64,000 bases of DNA from Paenibacillus sp. Soil522 (GTDB lineage Bacteria; Bacillota; Bacilli; Paenibacillales; Paenibacillaceae): positions 289 to 64,288 of the forward strand of contig NZ_LMRV01000032.1 in NCBI RefSeq assembly GCF_001428245.1. Reading direction: 5' to 3'. Below the pieces are notes generated by a model. It saw nothing but the letters and a program-made list of their open reading frames with translations, did not search any database and was not told the origin of the DNA. This document shows positions 17,920 to 26,900 of this stretch, piece after piece. Both the position numbers and the translations under genes were made by a program. Position 1 is the stretch's first letter; each line of letters begins with the position of its first letter.

Positions 17920-19590
17920 TCACCCCTCGTCCCCGAGCATTGGCAGCCGTATCCCCTTCTTCTTAGCGGTTTTGATAGCCAGGTCATAGCCTGCATCCGC
18001 ATGGCGGACGATGCCCATTCCCGGATCGGTTGTCAAGACGCGATTCAAACGCTCCTCCGCCTCTTTGGTGCCGTCCGCGACGACAACCATGCCGGCATGG
18101 ATGGAATAACCCATGCCTACGCCGCCGCCGTGGTGAAGCGATACCCAGCTGGCCCCGGCCGCCGTATTGATGAGGGCGTTCAGAATCGGCCAATCGGCGA
18201 CCGCGTCGCTTCCGTCACGCATCGCTTCCGTCTCGCGATTCGGCGACGCGACGGAGCCGGCATCAAGATGGTCGCGTCCGATTACGATCGGAGCCGACAA
18301 TCGCCCGGAAGCGACCATGTCGTTAATGATGCGGCCGAACAGCGCCCGCTCGCCATAGCCTAGCCAGCAAATCCGGGAAGGCAGGCCTTGAAAGGCAATT
18401 TTCCCCTGCGCCATTCGAATCCATTTGCATAAATGTTCATTATGGGCAAACGTCTTTAAGATGACCTCGTCTGTTTTATAAATATCTCCGGGATCTCCGG
18501 ATAACGCCGCCCACCGAAACGGTCCTCTTCCTTCGCAAAATTGCGGACGGATATAGGCAGGAACGAAGCCGGGAATAGCAAAGGCGTCTGATACGCCTTC
18601 ATCGTAAGCAACCTGGCGAATGTTATTGCCATAGTCGAATGCGACTGCGCCGAGCCGCTTCATCTCGAGCATAGCGTTCACATGCGCGGCCATGCTCGCT
18701 TTCGCCTTCCTGACGTAGGCTTCAGGATCTTCCATGCGCTGCTTCCTGCCTTCTTCCATCGTAAGGCCTGCCGGCAAATAGCCGTTCAGAGGATCGTGAG
18801 CCGAGGTTTGGTCCGTAATAATATCCGGAATGAAGCCAAGGCGGATCATTTCCGGCAATATCTCAGCCGCATTGCCGACCAGACCGATGGATAACGCCCG
18901 CCTTTCCTGCTTCGCCTCGTTCGCGAGCGAGATCGCATCATCCAAGCTTTCCAGCATACAATCGCAATAACGGGAATGAATGCGTTTCTCGATTCTTGTC
19001 CTGTCGACGTCGATCCCGATAAGAACGCCATCATTCATCGTTACCGCTAACGGCTGGGCGCCTCCCATCCCGCCCATGCCGGCCGTTACCGTAATCGTTC
19101 CTTTCAGGCTGGCGCCAAAATGCTGCTTCGCGCATTCCGCGAATGTTTCATAGGTGCCCTGAACGATACCTTGGCTGCCGATATAAATCCAGCTGCCGGC
19201 TGTCATCTGGCCGTACATCATAAGCCCCTTCTTATCCAGCTCGTGGAACGTATCCCAGTTCGCCCATGCCGGCACCAGGTTCGAGTTTGCAAGCAGCACG
19301 CGCGGCGCATCCCGGTGAGTCCGGAACACCGCGACAGGCTTCCCCGACTGCACCAGCAGCGTTTCGTTATCCTCCAAATTTTTGAGTGTTGCAACGATGG
19401 CATCGAAGCTTTCCCAATTTCGCGCAGCTTTGCCGATCCCCCCGTACACAACCAGTTTATCGGGATATTCTGCCACATCCGGGTCCAGATTGTTCATCAG
19501 CATTCGAAGCGCCGCTTCCTGAATCCATCCCTTCGTATTTAGCTTAGCGCCCCGCGGCGCACGAATGACTCTTTCCTCCACATCGTTCAA
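17920..19590 (-). CDS. hutU: urocanate hydratase
   Basis: Second enzyme of histidine degradation: converts urocanate and water to 4-imidazolone-5-propionate, using tightly bound NAD+ as electrophile. 556 residues, the usual length. Family signatures seen: [35 protein letters not shown] (NAD site), VWLGYGER-like [13 protein letters not shown], and [23 protein letters not shown] near the active-site region. Lies 12 bases after hutH on the same strand, so the two are one operon. HutI and HutG, needed to finish the pathway, are not in the window. Confidence 0.95.
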   Translation of the reverse strand: MNDVEERVIRAPRGAKLNTKGWIQEAALRMLMNNLDPDVAEYPDKLVVYGGIGKAARNWESFDAIVATLKNLEDNETLLVQSGKPVAVFRTHRDAPRVLLANSNLVPAWANWDTFHELDKKGLMMYGQMTAGSWIYIGSQGIVQGTYETFAECAKQHFGASLKGTITVTAGMGGMGGAQPLAVTMNDGVLIGIDVDRTRIEKRIHSRYCDCMLESLDDAISLANEAKQERRALSIGLVGNAAEILPEMIRLGFIPDIITDQTSAHDPLNGYLPAGLTMEEGRKQRMEDPEAYVRKAKASMAAHVNAMLEMKRLGAVAFDYGNNIRQVAYDEGVSDAFAIPGFVPAYIRPQFCEGRGPFRWAALSGDPGDIYKTDEVILKTFAHNEHLCKWIRMAQGKIAFQGLPSRICWLGYGERALFGRIINDMVASGRLSAPIVIGRDHLDAGSVASPNRETEAMRDGSDAVADWPILNALINTAAGASWVSLHHGGGVGMGYSIHAGMVVVADGTKEAEERLNRVLTTDPGMGIVRHADAGYDLAIKTAKKKGIRLPMLGDEG

Positions 19591-19602
19591 CCTCCACTCC
19601 TA

Positions 19603-21144
19603 TTATTCGATCGGGATGACTGAAGCGATTTGTTCCTGCACATTCGTATTTCTCATCCATTCGGCGATGACGTGAATATCGTTCGACAATACGCGGTCTT
19701 CGTCCACGAAGCCTACATGTTCGCGGCACCGGTCGTAGATCCATTTTGTCCCCTTCCCGAGAAGCTCCGGTCCCCGGAAATCGACGGCTTGCGCGGCGCA
19801 TAGAAGCTCGATGGCGAGCACCGAATAGGCATTGCGTACAATTTGACTCGCCTTACGGGCCGCGATCGTGCCCATGCTGACATGATCTTCCTGATTACCG
19901 GACGAAGGAATAGAGTCTACACTGGCCGGATGCGCAAGCGACTTATTTTCGGAAACGACCGCAGCTGCCGTGTATTGGGCAATCATAAAGCCGGACTGGA
20001 CGCCCCCGTCCTTCGCAAGAAATGGAGGAAGCTGCTCATTCAAATGCGGATTCACTAGTCTTTCAATACGGCGTTCCGATATATTGGCGAGTTCGGAAGA
20101 GCTAATCGAGAGATGATCCATTGCGAGTGCAATCGGCTGGCCATGGAAATTCCCACCCGAAATGACGCGATCCTCGTCAGCGAAAATAAGCGGATTGTCT
20201 GTTGCGGAATTGATTTCGATTTCCAGCTTCTCCTCGATATATCGCAGAGCATCCCTGCTTGCTCCGTGAACCTGCGGCGCGCAGCGGATGGAATAGGCAT
20301 CCTGTACGCGCAATTGTCCTTGGCTTGTCATGAGCCGGCTTTCAAGCGTCAACCGCCGGATATTACTGGCTGATTGTCCCTGCCCCGTGTGGGGGCGAAT
20401 CGCATGGGTGAGTGGTTCGAAAGCATCGCGAATGCCGCGAAGCGCCTCTGCCGTTAACGCGGCCGTACAATCCGCCCATCTGGCTAAATTGATGGCATCA
20501 AAGCAAGCAAGCGCGCCGATCCCCGTCATCACCTGCGTGCCGTTAATCAAGGCAAGACCTTCTTTGGCCTCAAGCATGATCGGCTGTATGCCGGCTTTGG
20601 CCATAGCCTCACTGCCAGGCAAACGTTCACCAAGATAGTAAGCCTCTCCCTCGCCAACCAGCACGAGAGCCAGATGAGACAAGGGCGCCAAATCCCCGCT
20701 TGCGCCAAGCGAGCCCTGTTCCGGAATGACCGGCGTTACCCCTGCATTCAGCATCTCGGCCAGAAGCTGAACAACTCCCGGCCTGATACCGGAGTAACCC
20801 AGCGATAAGGCATTGACGCGCAGAAGCATGGTCGCTCTTACGGCTTCCACCGTCAGCGGCGGTCCAATCCCGCAAGCATGACTTCGAATGAGATTGAGCT
20901 GCATGCGCTTGGTATCCTCCGCTGAGATATACGTATCGCTGAATTTCCCAAAGCCGGTCGTAAGCCCGTACACTATCCGCTTCTCGCGAAGCAGCTTTTC
21001 GACATACTCCCGGCTAAGCCTCATCTTTTTGAAGCAATTTCTGCCTATTTTCACCTTCTCCATATAGCGGGCTACCCGGATCACTTGATCAACCGTCATC
21101 GTTCCTCCGTTAACGAGCACAAACTTCTCGTCCATTGCTTGCAT
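19603..21144 (-). CDS. hutH: histidine ammonia-lyase
   Basis: First enzyme of histidine degradation: eliminates ammonia from L-histidine to give urocanate. 513 residues. The self-formed MIO cofactor triad ASG is present in GSLGASGDLAPLSHLAL (near residue 145), and the active-site tyrosine loop is in YGLTTGFGKF near 60; conserved FHGQPIA, SSGNQEDHVSMG follow. Start supported by AGGTGG five bases upstream. An intrinsic-terminator hairpin ends only about 26 bases before the ATG, so expression is likely controlled by attenuation. Confidence 0.96.
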   Translation of the reverse strand: MQAMDEKFVLVNGGTMTVDQVIRVARYMEKVKIGRNCFKKMRLSREYVEKLLREKRIVYGLTTGFGKFSDTYISAEDTKRMQLNLIRSHACGIGPPLTVEAVRATMLLRVNALSLGYSGIRPGVVQLLAEMLNAGVTPVIPEQGSLGASGDLAPLSHLALVLVGEGEAYYLGERLPGSEAMAKAGIQPIMLEAKEGLALINGTQVMTGIGALACFDAINLARWADCTAALTAEALRGIRDAFEPLTHAIRPHTGQGQSASNIRRLTLESRLMTSQGQLRVQDAYSIRCAPQVHGASRDALRYIEEKLEIEINSATDNPLIFADEDRVISGGNFHGQPIALAMDHLSISSSELANISERRIERLVNPHLNEQLPPFLAKDGGVQSGFMIAQYTAAAVVSENKSLAHPASVDSIPSSGNQEDHVSMGTIAARKASQIVRNAYSVLAIELLCAAQAVDFRGPELLGKGTKWIYDRCREHVGFVDEDRVLSNDIHVIAEWMRNTNVQEQIASVIPIE

Positions 21145-21169
21145 GGTACCACCTGCTTTTCAAGTAACT

Positions 21170-21213
21170 AAAAAAACCAATACCTTGGGTAAGGTACCGG
21201 CTTCTAATCACTA
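21170..21213 (-). promoter_or_regulatory. hut leader attenuator with UAG-N4-UAG site
   Basis: In the minus-strand RNA a 10-bp stem, CCGGUACCUU with AAGGUAUUGG (21191-21200 and 21177-21186), loop ACCC, is followed by seven U: a full intrinsic terminator ahead of hutH. Just 5' of it are two UAG triplets (21211-21213 and 21204-21206) exactly four bases apart. Known: in Bacillus subtilis HutP binds NAG triplets spaced by four bases and opens a terminator before hutH. Inferred: the same kind of antitermination here. No hutP gene is visible in the window. Confidence 0.6.
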
Positions 21214-21474
21214 AACAGAAAAAAGTGAACAGTAGATAATAAACAAAATGGCTGCCCACTCACTATCGATCACTTTAATTATATGTAGAGGATACAACCT
21301 TAAAAACCTTAAGAATAAAAAAGTTCAATAATAGAGCCTAGAAACCACGGAAACGGTGTCTTTTCGTGTTCCAATATTTGATCCATACAGCCCCGTCATC
21401 CTCCCGGTAAGTATAGTTTTTACATAAGAAAAAAGAGCCTAACTAAAGTTGTAAATCGGTGAAAAGATCAAAAA
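21214..21474 (-). promoter_or_regulatory. hut upstream region
   Basis: Noncoding. A TATAAT on the minus strand (21278-21283) is the best -10 candidate for the hut transcript, giving a leader of about 130 bases that includes the attenuator; its -35 is weak. No other gene or repeat was seen. Confidence 0.35.
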
Positions 21475-21513
21475 AGCAAACAACCGGATGTCTCACGACT
21501 CCGGTTGTTTGCT
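21469..21513 (-). terminator. strong terminator after kinase-like gene
   Basis: A perfect 14-bp inverted repeat: AGCAAACAACCGGA (21475-21488) and its complement (21500-21513), with an 11-base loop; A residues beside it give a U run on the minus strand. It begins 28 bases after the stop of the kinase-like gene. Confidence 0.8.
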
Positions 21514-21540
21514 TGCGATTTCTTGTTACGAACATTTACT

Positions 21541-22275
21541 TTACCACGCAGTCTCTCCGCTGCTCCAACCGCTATAGTAGGTGTTATGTCCCCAATAATG
21601 AGTATTGTACCAATCCCACCAACCTGACCAATAATCCCATGAATCTGAATAAGGGGTTAGAGAAATCGAGTAATTACCGCCATAATGGGTACCGTTAGCA
21701 GATAACAAATCAATGTTCACGGCGACAGAACTTTCCGCTTTTAAAAGCTGCTGGCCATAGTCATAGGAATAAGAGCTGCTTCCCCAGTAACTTTGCCAGT
21801 TATAGCTATAATAACCCGCATAATGCCCTACATACGTTTGAGTTCCCAAAGGTGTTGAATAGCCCCATATGTTCGTATTCGTATTTTGATCGTACCCAGA
21901 AAAATAATGAGTGGCTTGAAATGGCAAGCACCCTGCAAGCATTTCGTAAAACATCATGCCCAGCGCATATAAATCGCTTCGCTCATCAGGCGCACGATTG
22001 ATCCGGCCCGTTTGTTCGGGAGATAGATAAGCGTAATCCGGCTTCCGATTGTCTGCGAGAACCGCCAGATTCATTTCCAACTGGATTCGAACACAAGCTG
22101 GATTCAAATCGCCAATGATTACGCACCGCTTATGAGCCGTTCGAACCGATTTCGTCAACGCTATAGCTATATGTAAAAAGGATGGAACCTCCATCGAAGT
22201 CCCATTCAGCAATTCCTTTAATTTGATACCGTCTGTTAGCGGCATGTAGTCGATTCCCCCATTTAATCCTGCCAA
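21541..22275 (-). CDS. degenerate protein-kinase fragment with Tyr/Trp-rich C-terminal tail
   Basis: 244 residues in two unlike parts. Residues 1-121 match the middle of the Ser/Thr kinase domain found at the front of very large PAS/AAA sensor kinases: IGDLNPACV stands where the catalytic loop D-x-x-P-x-N would be (Asp kept, Asn replaced by Cys), and YLSPEQTGRINRAPDERSDL with MMFYEMLAGCLPF is the activation-segment/alpha-F region. The glycine-rich loop and Lys are missing, and DFG is not recognisable, so catalysis is unlikely. Residues 123-244 are low complexity, about one quarter Tyr and Trp with many Ser, Gly, Asn (SYNWQSYWGSSSYSYDYG, WDYWSGWWDW). No signal peptide. A strong terminator follows. 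Could be a fusion by deletion, or a real small structural protein. Confidence 0.55.
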   Translation of the reverse strand: MAGLNGGIDYMPLTDGIKLKELLNGTSMEVPSFLHIAIALTKSVRTAHKRCVIIGDLNPACVRIQLEMNLAVLADNRKPDYAYLSPEQTGRINRAPDERSDLYALGMMFYEMLAGCLPFQATHYFSGYDQNTNTNIWGYSTPLGTQTYVGHYAGYYSYNWQSYWGSSSYSYDYGQQLLKAESSVAVNIDLLSANGTHYGGNYSISLTPYSDSWDYWSGWWDWYNTHYWGHNTYYSGWSSGETAW

Positions 22276-22353
22276 ATGCCTACTCTTTCAGAAAATCTAG
22301 TACTTATAGCTTACTATAATTATTTCTATCCAAACAGCAAATCCCATAAAAAA

Positions 22354-22384
22354 AAAGCTCAGGCATTGTTTACGCCTGAGCTTT
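22354..22384 (-). terminator. terminator overlapping the end of the CPBP gene
   Basis: AAAGCTCAGGC (22354-22364) and GCCTGAGCTTT (22374-22384) form an 11-bp stem followed by U residues on the minus strand. The stop codon of the CPBP gene (22370-22372) lies in the loop, so the last codons are part of the terminator. Confidence 0.75.
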
Positions 22385-23200
22385 ACTTTTTATAAGCTTT
22401 GTATTCATCCTATAAAGCCATATTCCCGCTAGTATAGTAATCACTATGGGGATTACTCCTGAAGTAGGCATGACCAAATATTCACTTGCTTCAGGTACAA
22501 TCAGGTAATTTTTTAAAAATAGCGTATCCAGAAAGGAATTCCCCACCGTGTGCATGATCAAAGCGGGCCATACGCTTCGTGTCATGATCCATATTTCTCC
22601 GAACACGATAGATAAAACAACAACGCCAAGTAACATACGCGGAATAAAGGTTATCATGCTTTCGGTCGTGTTCATAATGACAAATGTATAGGGAATATGC
22701 CATGCTCCCCAAATCAGCCCGACGCAAATATGAAAGAAAAGCCTGTTGTATCCGATCGAATTCAGTTTCGGAGCCAGGTAACCTCTCCAAGCAAATTCTT
22801 CGAAAATATTTTTTATAAAACCAGGTATAAGGGCCATCCCAAATGCAGCTAGAAAAGACGGTGACAAATTCGATGCATCCAACCATTTCAAATAATGTCC
22901 AATCAAAATAATCATCGCTGCTAAGATGGGGAAGAAAAGCATGCTCACAAAATAAGGGAAGATATTCCCCTTTATGTTTGGCTTAATACCAAAATCTTTC
23001 CAACCGTCACCCATAAATGAACGGAGTATGATCATCGTGAGAAGCGGTGAAACAATCCAGATCAGCATGCCAAGACTTCCGTTGCCATCCATGCCGGCTT
23101 TTAAATCCACAAGCCGGCCTATCCAACCGCAGCTTAATACAATCAGAGAAAAAATGATAATATTCCTTAGCGTTTTTTTATCGCTTGTTCTTTTAATCAT
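22370..23200 (-). CDS. CPBP-family intramembrane metalloprotease
   Basis: Membrane protein of the CAAX-protease/bacteriocin-processing (CPBP, Abi) family, 276 residues, about seven to eight hydrophobic segments. The two diagnostic motifs are present: FEEFAWRGYL (EExxxR) near residue 135 and WGAWHIPYTF (FxxxH-like) near 170, with a third-site histidine in MHTVGNS near 225. Roles in the family include self-immunity to bacteriocins and signalling. The chosen ATG has GGAAGG upstream; an ATG eight codons earlier is deeper inside padR. It overlaps the end of padR by 8 bases, so the PadR regulator probably controls it. Confidence 0.85.
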   Translation of the reverse strand: MIKRTSDKKTLRNIIIFSLIVLSCGWIGRLVDLKAGMDGNGSLGMLIWIVSPLLTMIILRSFMGDGWKDFGIKPNIKGNIFPYFVSMLFFPILAAMIILIGHYLKWLDASNLSPSFLAAFGMALIPGFIKNIFEEFAWRGYLAPKLNSIGYNRLFFHICVGLIWGAWHIPYTFVIMNTTESMITFIPRMLLGVVVLSIVFGEIWIMTRSVWPALIMHTVGNSFLDTLFLKNYLIVPEASEYLVMPTSGVIPIVITILAGIWLYRMNTKLIKSKAQA

Positions 23201-23762
23201 GAGCAGGATCCTTCCCTGTATCATTTTTTAACTGCTTTAAGTATTTCTCATACCACTCATTCAAAAAAGTATAATAATCCAATCCAAATTGTAATGTAGC
23301 CATTCGGCTTTCAATTTTACCGGTATCCAAAGATTCTTGAATCTTCGCAATCTGTTCCAGTGACATTTGTTTCATCATCGTCATTGCTGCTATCACGGCT
23401 TTAATTTCATGCAAATACTGCTCGATCAATTCAATCTTCCGATCCGGCTCCACATAATTAAAGAAATACATTTTCACAAGAGCTGGATCTCTTGGTTTTT
23501 CTAAAGCGATCGATTGAGAAGCCCAGTTAAAAAACTCTTTCTTTCCTTCTTCCGTCATTTGATAGACCTTCTTTACTCTCTCTCCTTGGTATTCTTCGGA
23601 ACATGTAACTTGCCTATTATTCATCAGCTTCTTCAAAGCGGGTTGAATACTGCCTTGGCTCGCATTATAAAAATACCCTGTACTTTTTTCCATCGTTTTT
23701 TGGAGATCGTACGAAGACTTATCTCCATCCAAAAGCAATCCTAAAATGATTTTATCCTGCAT
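23193..23762 (-). CDS. PadR-family transcriptional regulator
   Basis: 189 residues. N-terminal winged helix characteristic of PadR (ILGLLLDGDKSSYDLQKTME, GSIQPALKKLMNNRQVTC, KVYQMTEEGKKEFFNW) and a C-terminal helical dimerisation part (Vir_C-like, about 90-180). PadR proteins are mostly repressors released by a toxic ligand; as the first gene of an overlapping pair with a CPBP protease it is probably autoregulated and controls it. Upstream at 23770-23810 there are repeated TAGATAT words that could be its operator, not established. Confidence 0.9.
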   Translation of the reverse strand: MQDKIILGLLLDGDKSSYDLQKTMEKSTGYFYNASQGSIQPALKKLMNNRQVTCSEEYQGERVKKVYQMTEEGKKEFFNWASQSIALEKPRDPALVKMYFFNYVEPDRKIELIEQYLHEIKAVIAAMTMMKQMSLEQIAKIQESLDTGKIESRMATLQFGLDYYTFLNEWYEKYLKQLKNDTGKDPAHD

Positions 23763-23911
23763 AGGTCCTCCATTTATATCTTCTAGATATGTCTTATAGA
23801 TATATAATGAATGTTTTATCTGTGTATGTCAATAGTTGGATATTGCTGTCGGGCAATCAGCAGTTCCTTTTGTGAACGGGGCTAGAATAAACCATGTTTT
23901 ATCCCCTCTAT

Positions 23912-23985
23912 AAAAAAAACAGCGAGCGTATGATTAAACATACACTCGCTGAGATTGATGACTAAGCCCCGTTACCCGGGGCTTT
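23912..23985 (-). terminator. double hairpin ending the giant secreted-protein gene
   Basis: First hairpin AAGCCCCG/CGGGGCTT at 23965-23985, just after the stop; second, stronger, CAGCGAGCGTATG (23920-23932) with CATACACTCGCTG (23939-23951) and eight T on the minus strand. The second is the likely terminator. Confidence 0.8.
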
Positions 23986-23990
23986 TGCTT

Positions 23991-26900
23991 TTAAACGTTC
24001 TTCTGCTCCAGCGACTCAAGCGCATTCCGAAGCTGTGCAGCCGCATTGTCGATAGTCTCTTGAGCTGCATCCGCAGGCAGTGCATTCGCTTCCGCGACCG
24101 CTGCCTCAAACGCTTGCCAGCTCGATTCGGTATACAGCGCTGCATTGAGCGCAGCAGCTTCTTCCAGCAAGACATTGACCAGGCTGCTGTCAATCCATTG
24201 CTTCGCCGTATTGTTCATCGCTGCTTGAATTTCTTCCGCACTCAAGACGTGATTATAAGTGCGGAATTCGTCGATCATGCCATTAAACAGCGGATCAGGC
24301 CATTGGCTCTTGCCGATGTAATTAACGCCCGGTTTGAAATCGCTTGGCTTGATTGTGACATTGCTATTAGCAGCCTTCAACTCTCCGCCTACATATAACT
24401 TCGCCGTACCGCCGCCCAGCGTCACCGCCACATGCACCCATTCACCTACGGGAAGCTTTGCGGTTTGCACCAATTGTTCGGCGCCGCCGTTCTTAATCGC
24501 GAAACGCAGCGTATTGCTGCCGCCGGAACTCGGCGTAAGGAACATGTATTGATTCGTATTGTTGCCAAAGTCGAAGATGCGCTGCCATGCATTTCCACCC
24601 TTCCAGTTCACCCAGGTTGCCACTGTGACGGCATCGGATGTGGACAGAGCATGTGCCGAAGGCAGCGTAACGGAGCTGGTTCCGTTCAGATCAATCGCCT
24701 GACCAAACTTTCCTTCCACATAAGCGGGCGTCCCGTTCACGGTTGCGTGGGTTGACCCGAATGTATTGTCCGCATGGCCATCAAACGAATAGAGTGATAG
24801 AGGAACCAGAACCAGCAAACCTTTGGCCTGTTCAAGTTCAACCGCAAGCTTCTCTTTATCGGCTTCCGGTTTGTTCAACTCCGATTCGATACGCTCCACT
24901 TCTTTCTGGTACATGTAGTAGCTGCCTCTTGTGTAGCTTGCAGATTCGCCGACGTAAGTCTTTGCCGTTTTTTCACTTTCCAGCTTGAACCGGGCAGTTG
25001 CAGAAACATACAAAGTGCCCGGACCTACGCCAATTTGCGGAATGCTTACGGTTCCGTACGTGCTTTCGATTACGGTTGAGCCAAGCGCATCGGTATCCGA
25101 GGCCGTTCGGTAAACCTTTACAACCGTTCCTGCCTCATATCCAGAAACTTCAACCGTGTCCGCAGCTCCTTCCGAATGATTGGTTACTTTGATACTGGTT
25201 TCAGAAGGCGGTACAGTGATGTTATCCGATTTATATTTCACAATTAATTCAGGTCCATATTGACCAGTGATGCTGTTACCGGAAATATATTCTTTCGTAA
25301 CCGGGTTCACTTCGCCGCTAGGAACGGATAATAGGAATGTTGCTCTGTTCCCTTCGTTGGCTTTCACTATTTCGGTCACGTCAAGAGTCCAGCTCGCATT
25401 AATAGCATGCATCGTGTACGCATTTTCCGGTTTAACTACGGCTGAAGCGGACGGTCCTGCCAAGAAGGCTGTGGCCGCTTCCCAGCTTCCATTAAAGTAC
25501 TCGCTTTTTAATTCGGCTCCAAGCGTACCGCCTGCGCCCGGCTCTTTCCAGTTATCCCACTCCATATGCTGCGCACGCAGGGTCGCCGTTCTTCCATTAT
25601 TCCGATACATTCTTAGCGATACGGATTCAATATTCTCATCCTCGAAATCCGGTACGTTGTTAAATGTAACGATGCCAAATCGTTTAGCCCCTTCGTCCGG
25701 ACCATTGGAAAGAATAACTAACGATGTATCGCCGCCAGGTGCAGTGGTGTTAAACCGCAGCGTTGCATCCTTTTCCGCCTTCAAATTAATTAGTCCGTCT
25801 TCCCCTGGATATGACTTGGCCGTTCTGGCACTTTCCATTTTGCCCGGAGTGGTTGCAGATACATACAGGACACCGGAATTCGCACCGATTTGGGGGATGC
25901 TGACGGTTGCGTAGGTGCTTTCGGCAACGGTTTTGCCAAGCACAGCAAGGTCCGTAGCCGTTCTGTATACCTTTACAACATCACCTGCCGCCAGACCGGT
26001 CACTTTAACCGTATCTGCAAGTCCTTCAAGATAGTTGGATACCGTAATGCCGGCTACGGAAGGCTGCGATGTTTCAGCAGGAGGATAGACCGTATCGGAG
26101 AATTCTCCCAACGTTCCGTCCGCATACTTCGCAACGACCTTGTATCCGGGCGAATCTTCGAAATTCGGCTCCGGGTCAACAAATGACAATGCCGTCGCAT
26201 TCGAAACGAGAGCTGTCCAAGGCGAACCTTCCGCCAGTTCCGCAGTGCCTTCCTTAAATACCGGGTTTGTTAAGCCGGCGTCCTTGTCATAGGTACGGTA
26301 CAAATTGAAGGTTACCGCATGCTTCGGTTTGTTCCAGGAAACAGAAATGCCGCTGCCGTTATCCACTCTTTGAATATAAGGATAAAGCTTGCCGCGAGCC
26401 GTTTCTTCGACAGTTACCTCGCTGAACTGCGCTTGCTCCGCAGCCGCGACACCCGTATAGATAGCGTAAGGGAATGGGGTGAACATTTTCTCCACCATGA
26501 ACCAATCCGCTCCGTCCCTGGACACATAAGCATGAATATAATGCGAATCGTAGTCACGCACCAATTTCAGATACGGAAAATCATCCGCGTGCAATCCAAT
26601 GAGTTTCGCATTCGTCGGACTTTTCTTCTCTTCCGAGAACGCGTGGCGGGATTCCCTTGTACGGTTCTGCAGTACAAGATTGCCGTCTTGATCGGCTCCA
26701 AAATAAATGTACCGGGTATTGGACTGCAGCAAATCACGCATCATAATTCCGCTTGCGTTCCCGCTGCGGCTGTCCAATTTCGCACGGATGGAGCTGCTGC
26801 CGGCTGCGACCTGATTTACGAAATGCAGCGAATCGTTGATATCTCTATCGAACATATTCAAGTCATCGCCTTCACCCAGGCCTGTGCCGTCAGCACCCTT

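Noticed and set aside
21170..21210. T-box or other amino-acid riboswitch ahead of hutH
   Set aside because: No stem I, specifier or T-box core sequence; a simple terminator with UAG triplets is all that is visible, and a T-box would give the wrong logic for a degradative gene.
22974..23231. Plus-strand small frames opposite the CPBP and PadR genes
   Set aside because: Shadow readings without ribosome sites.
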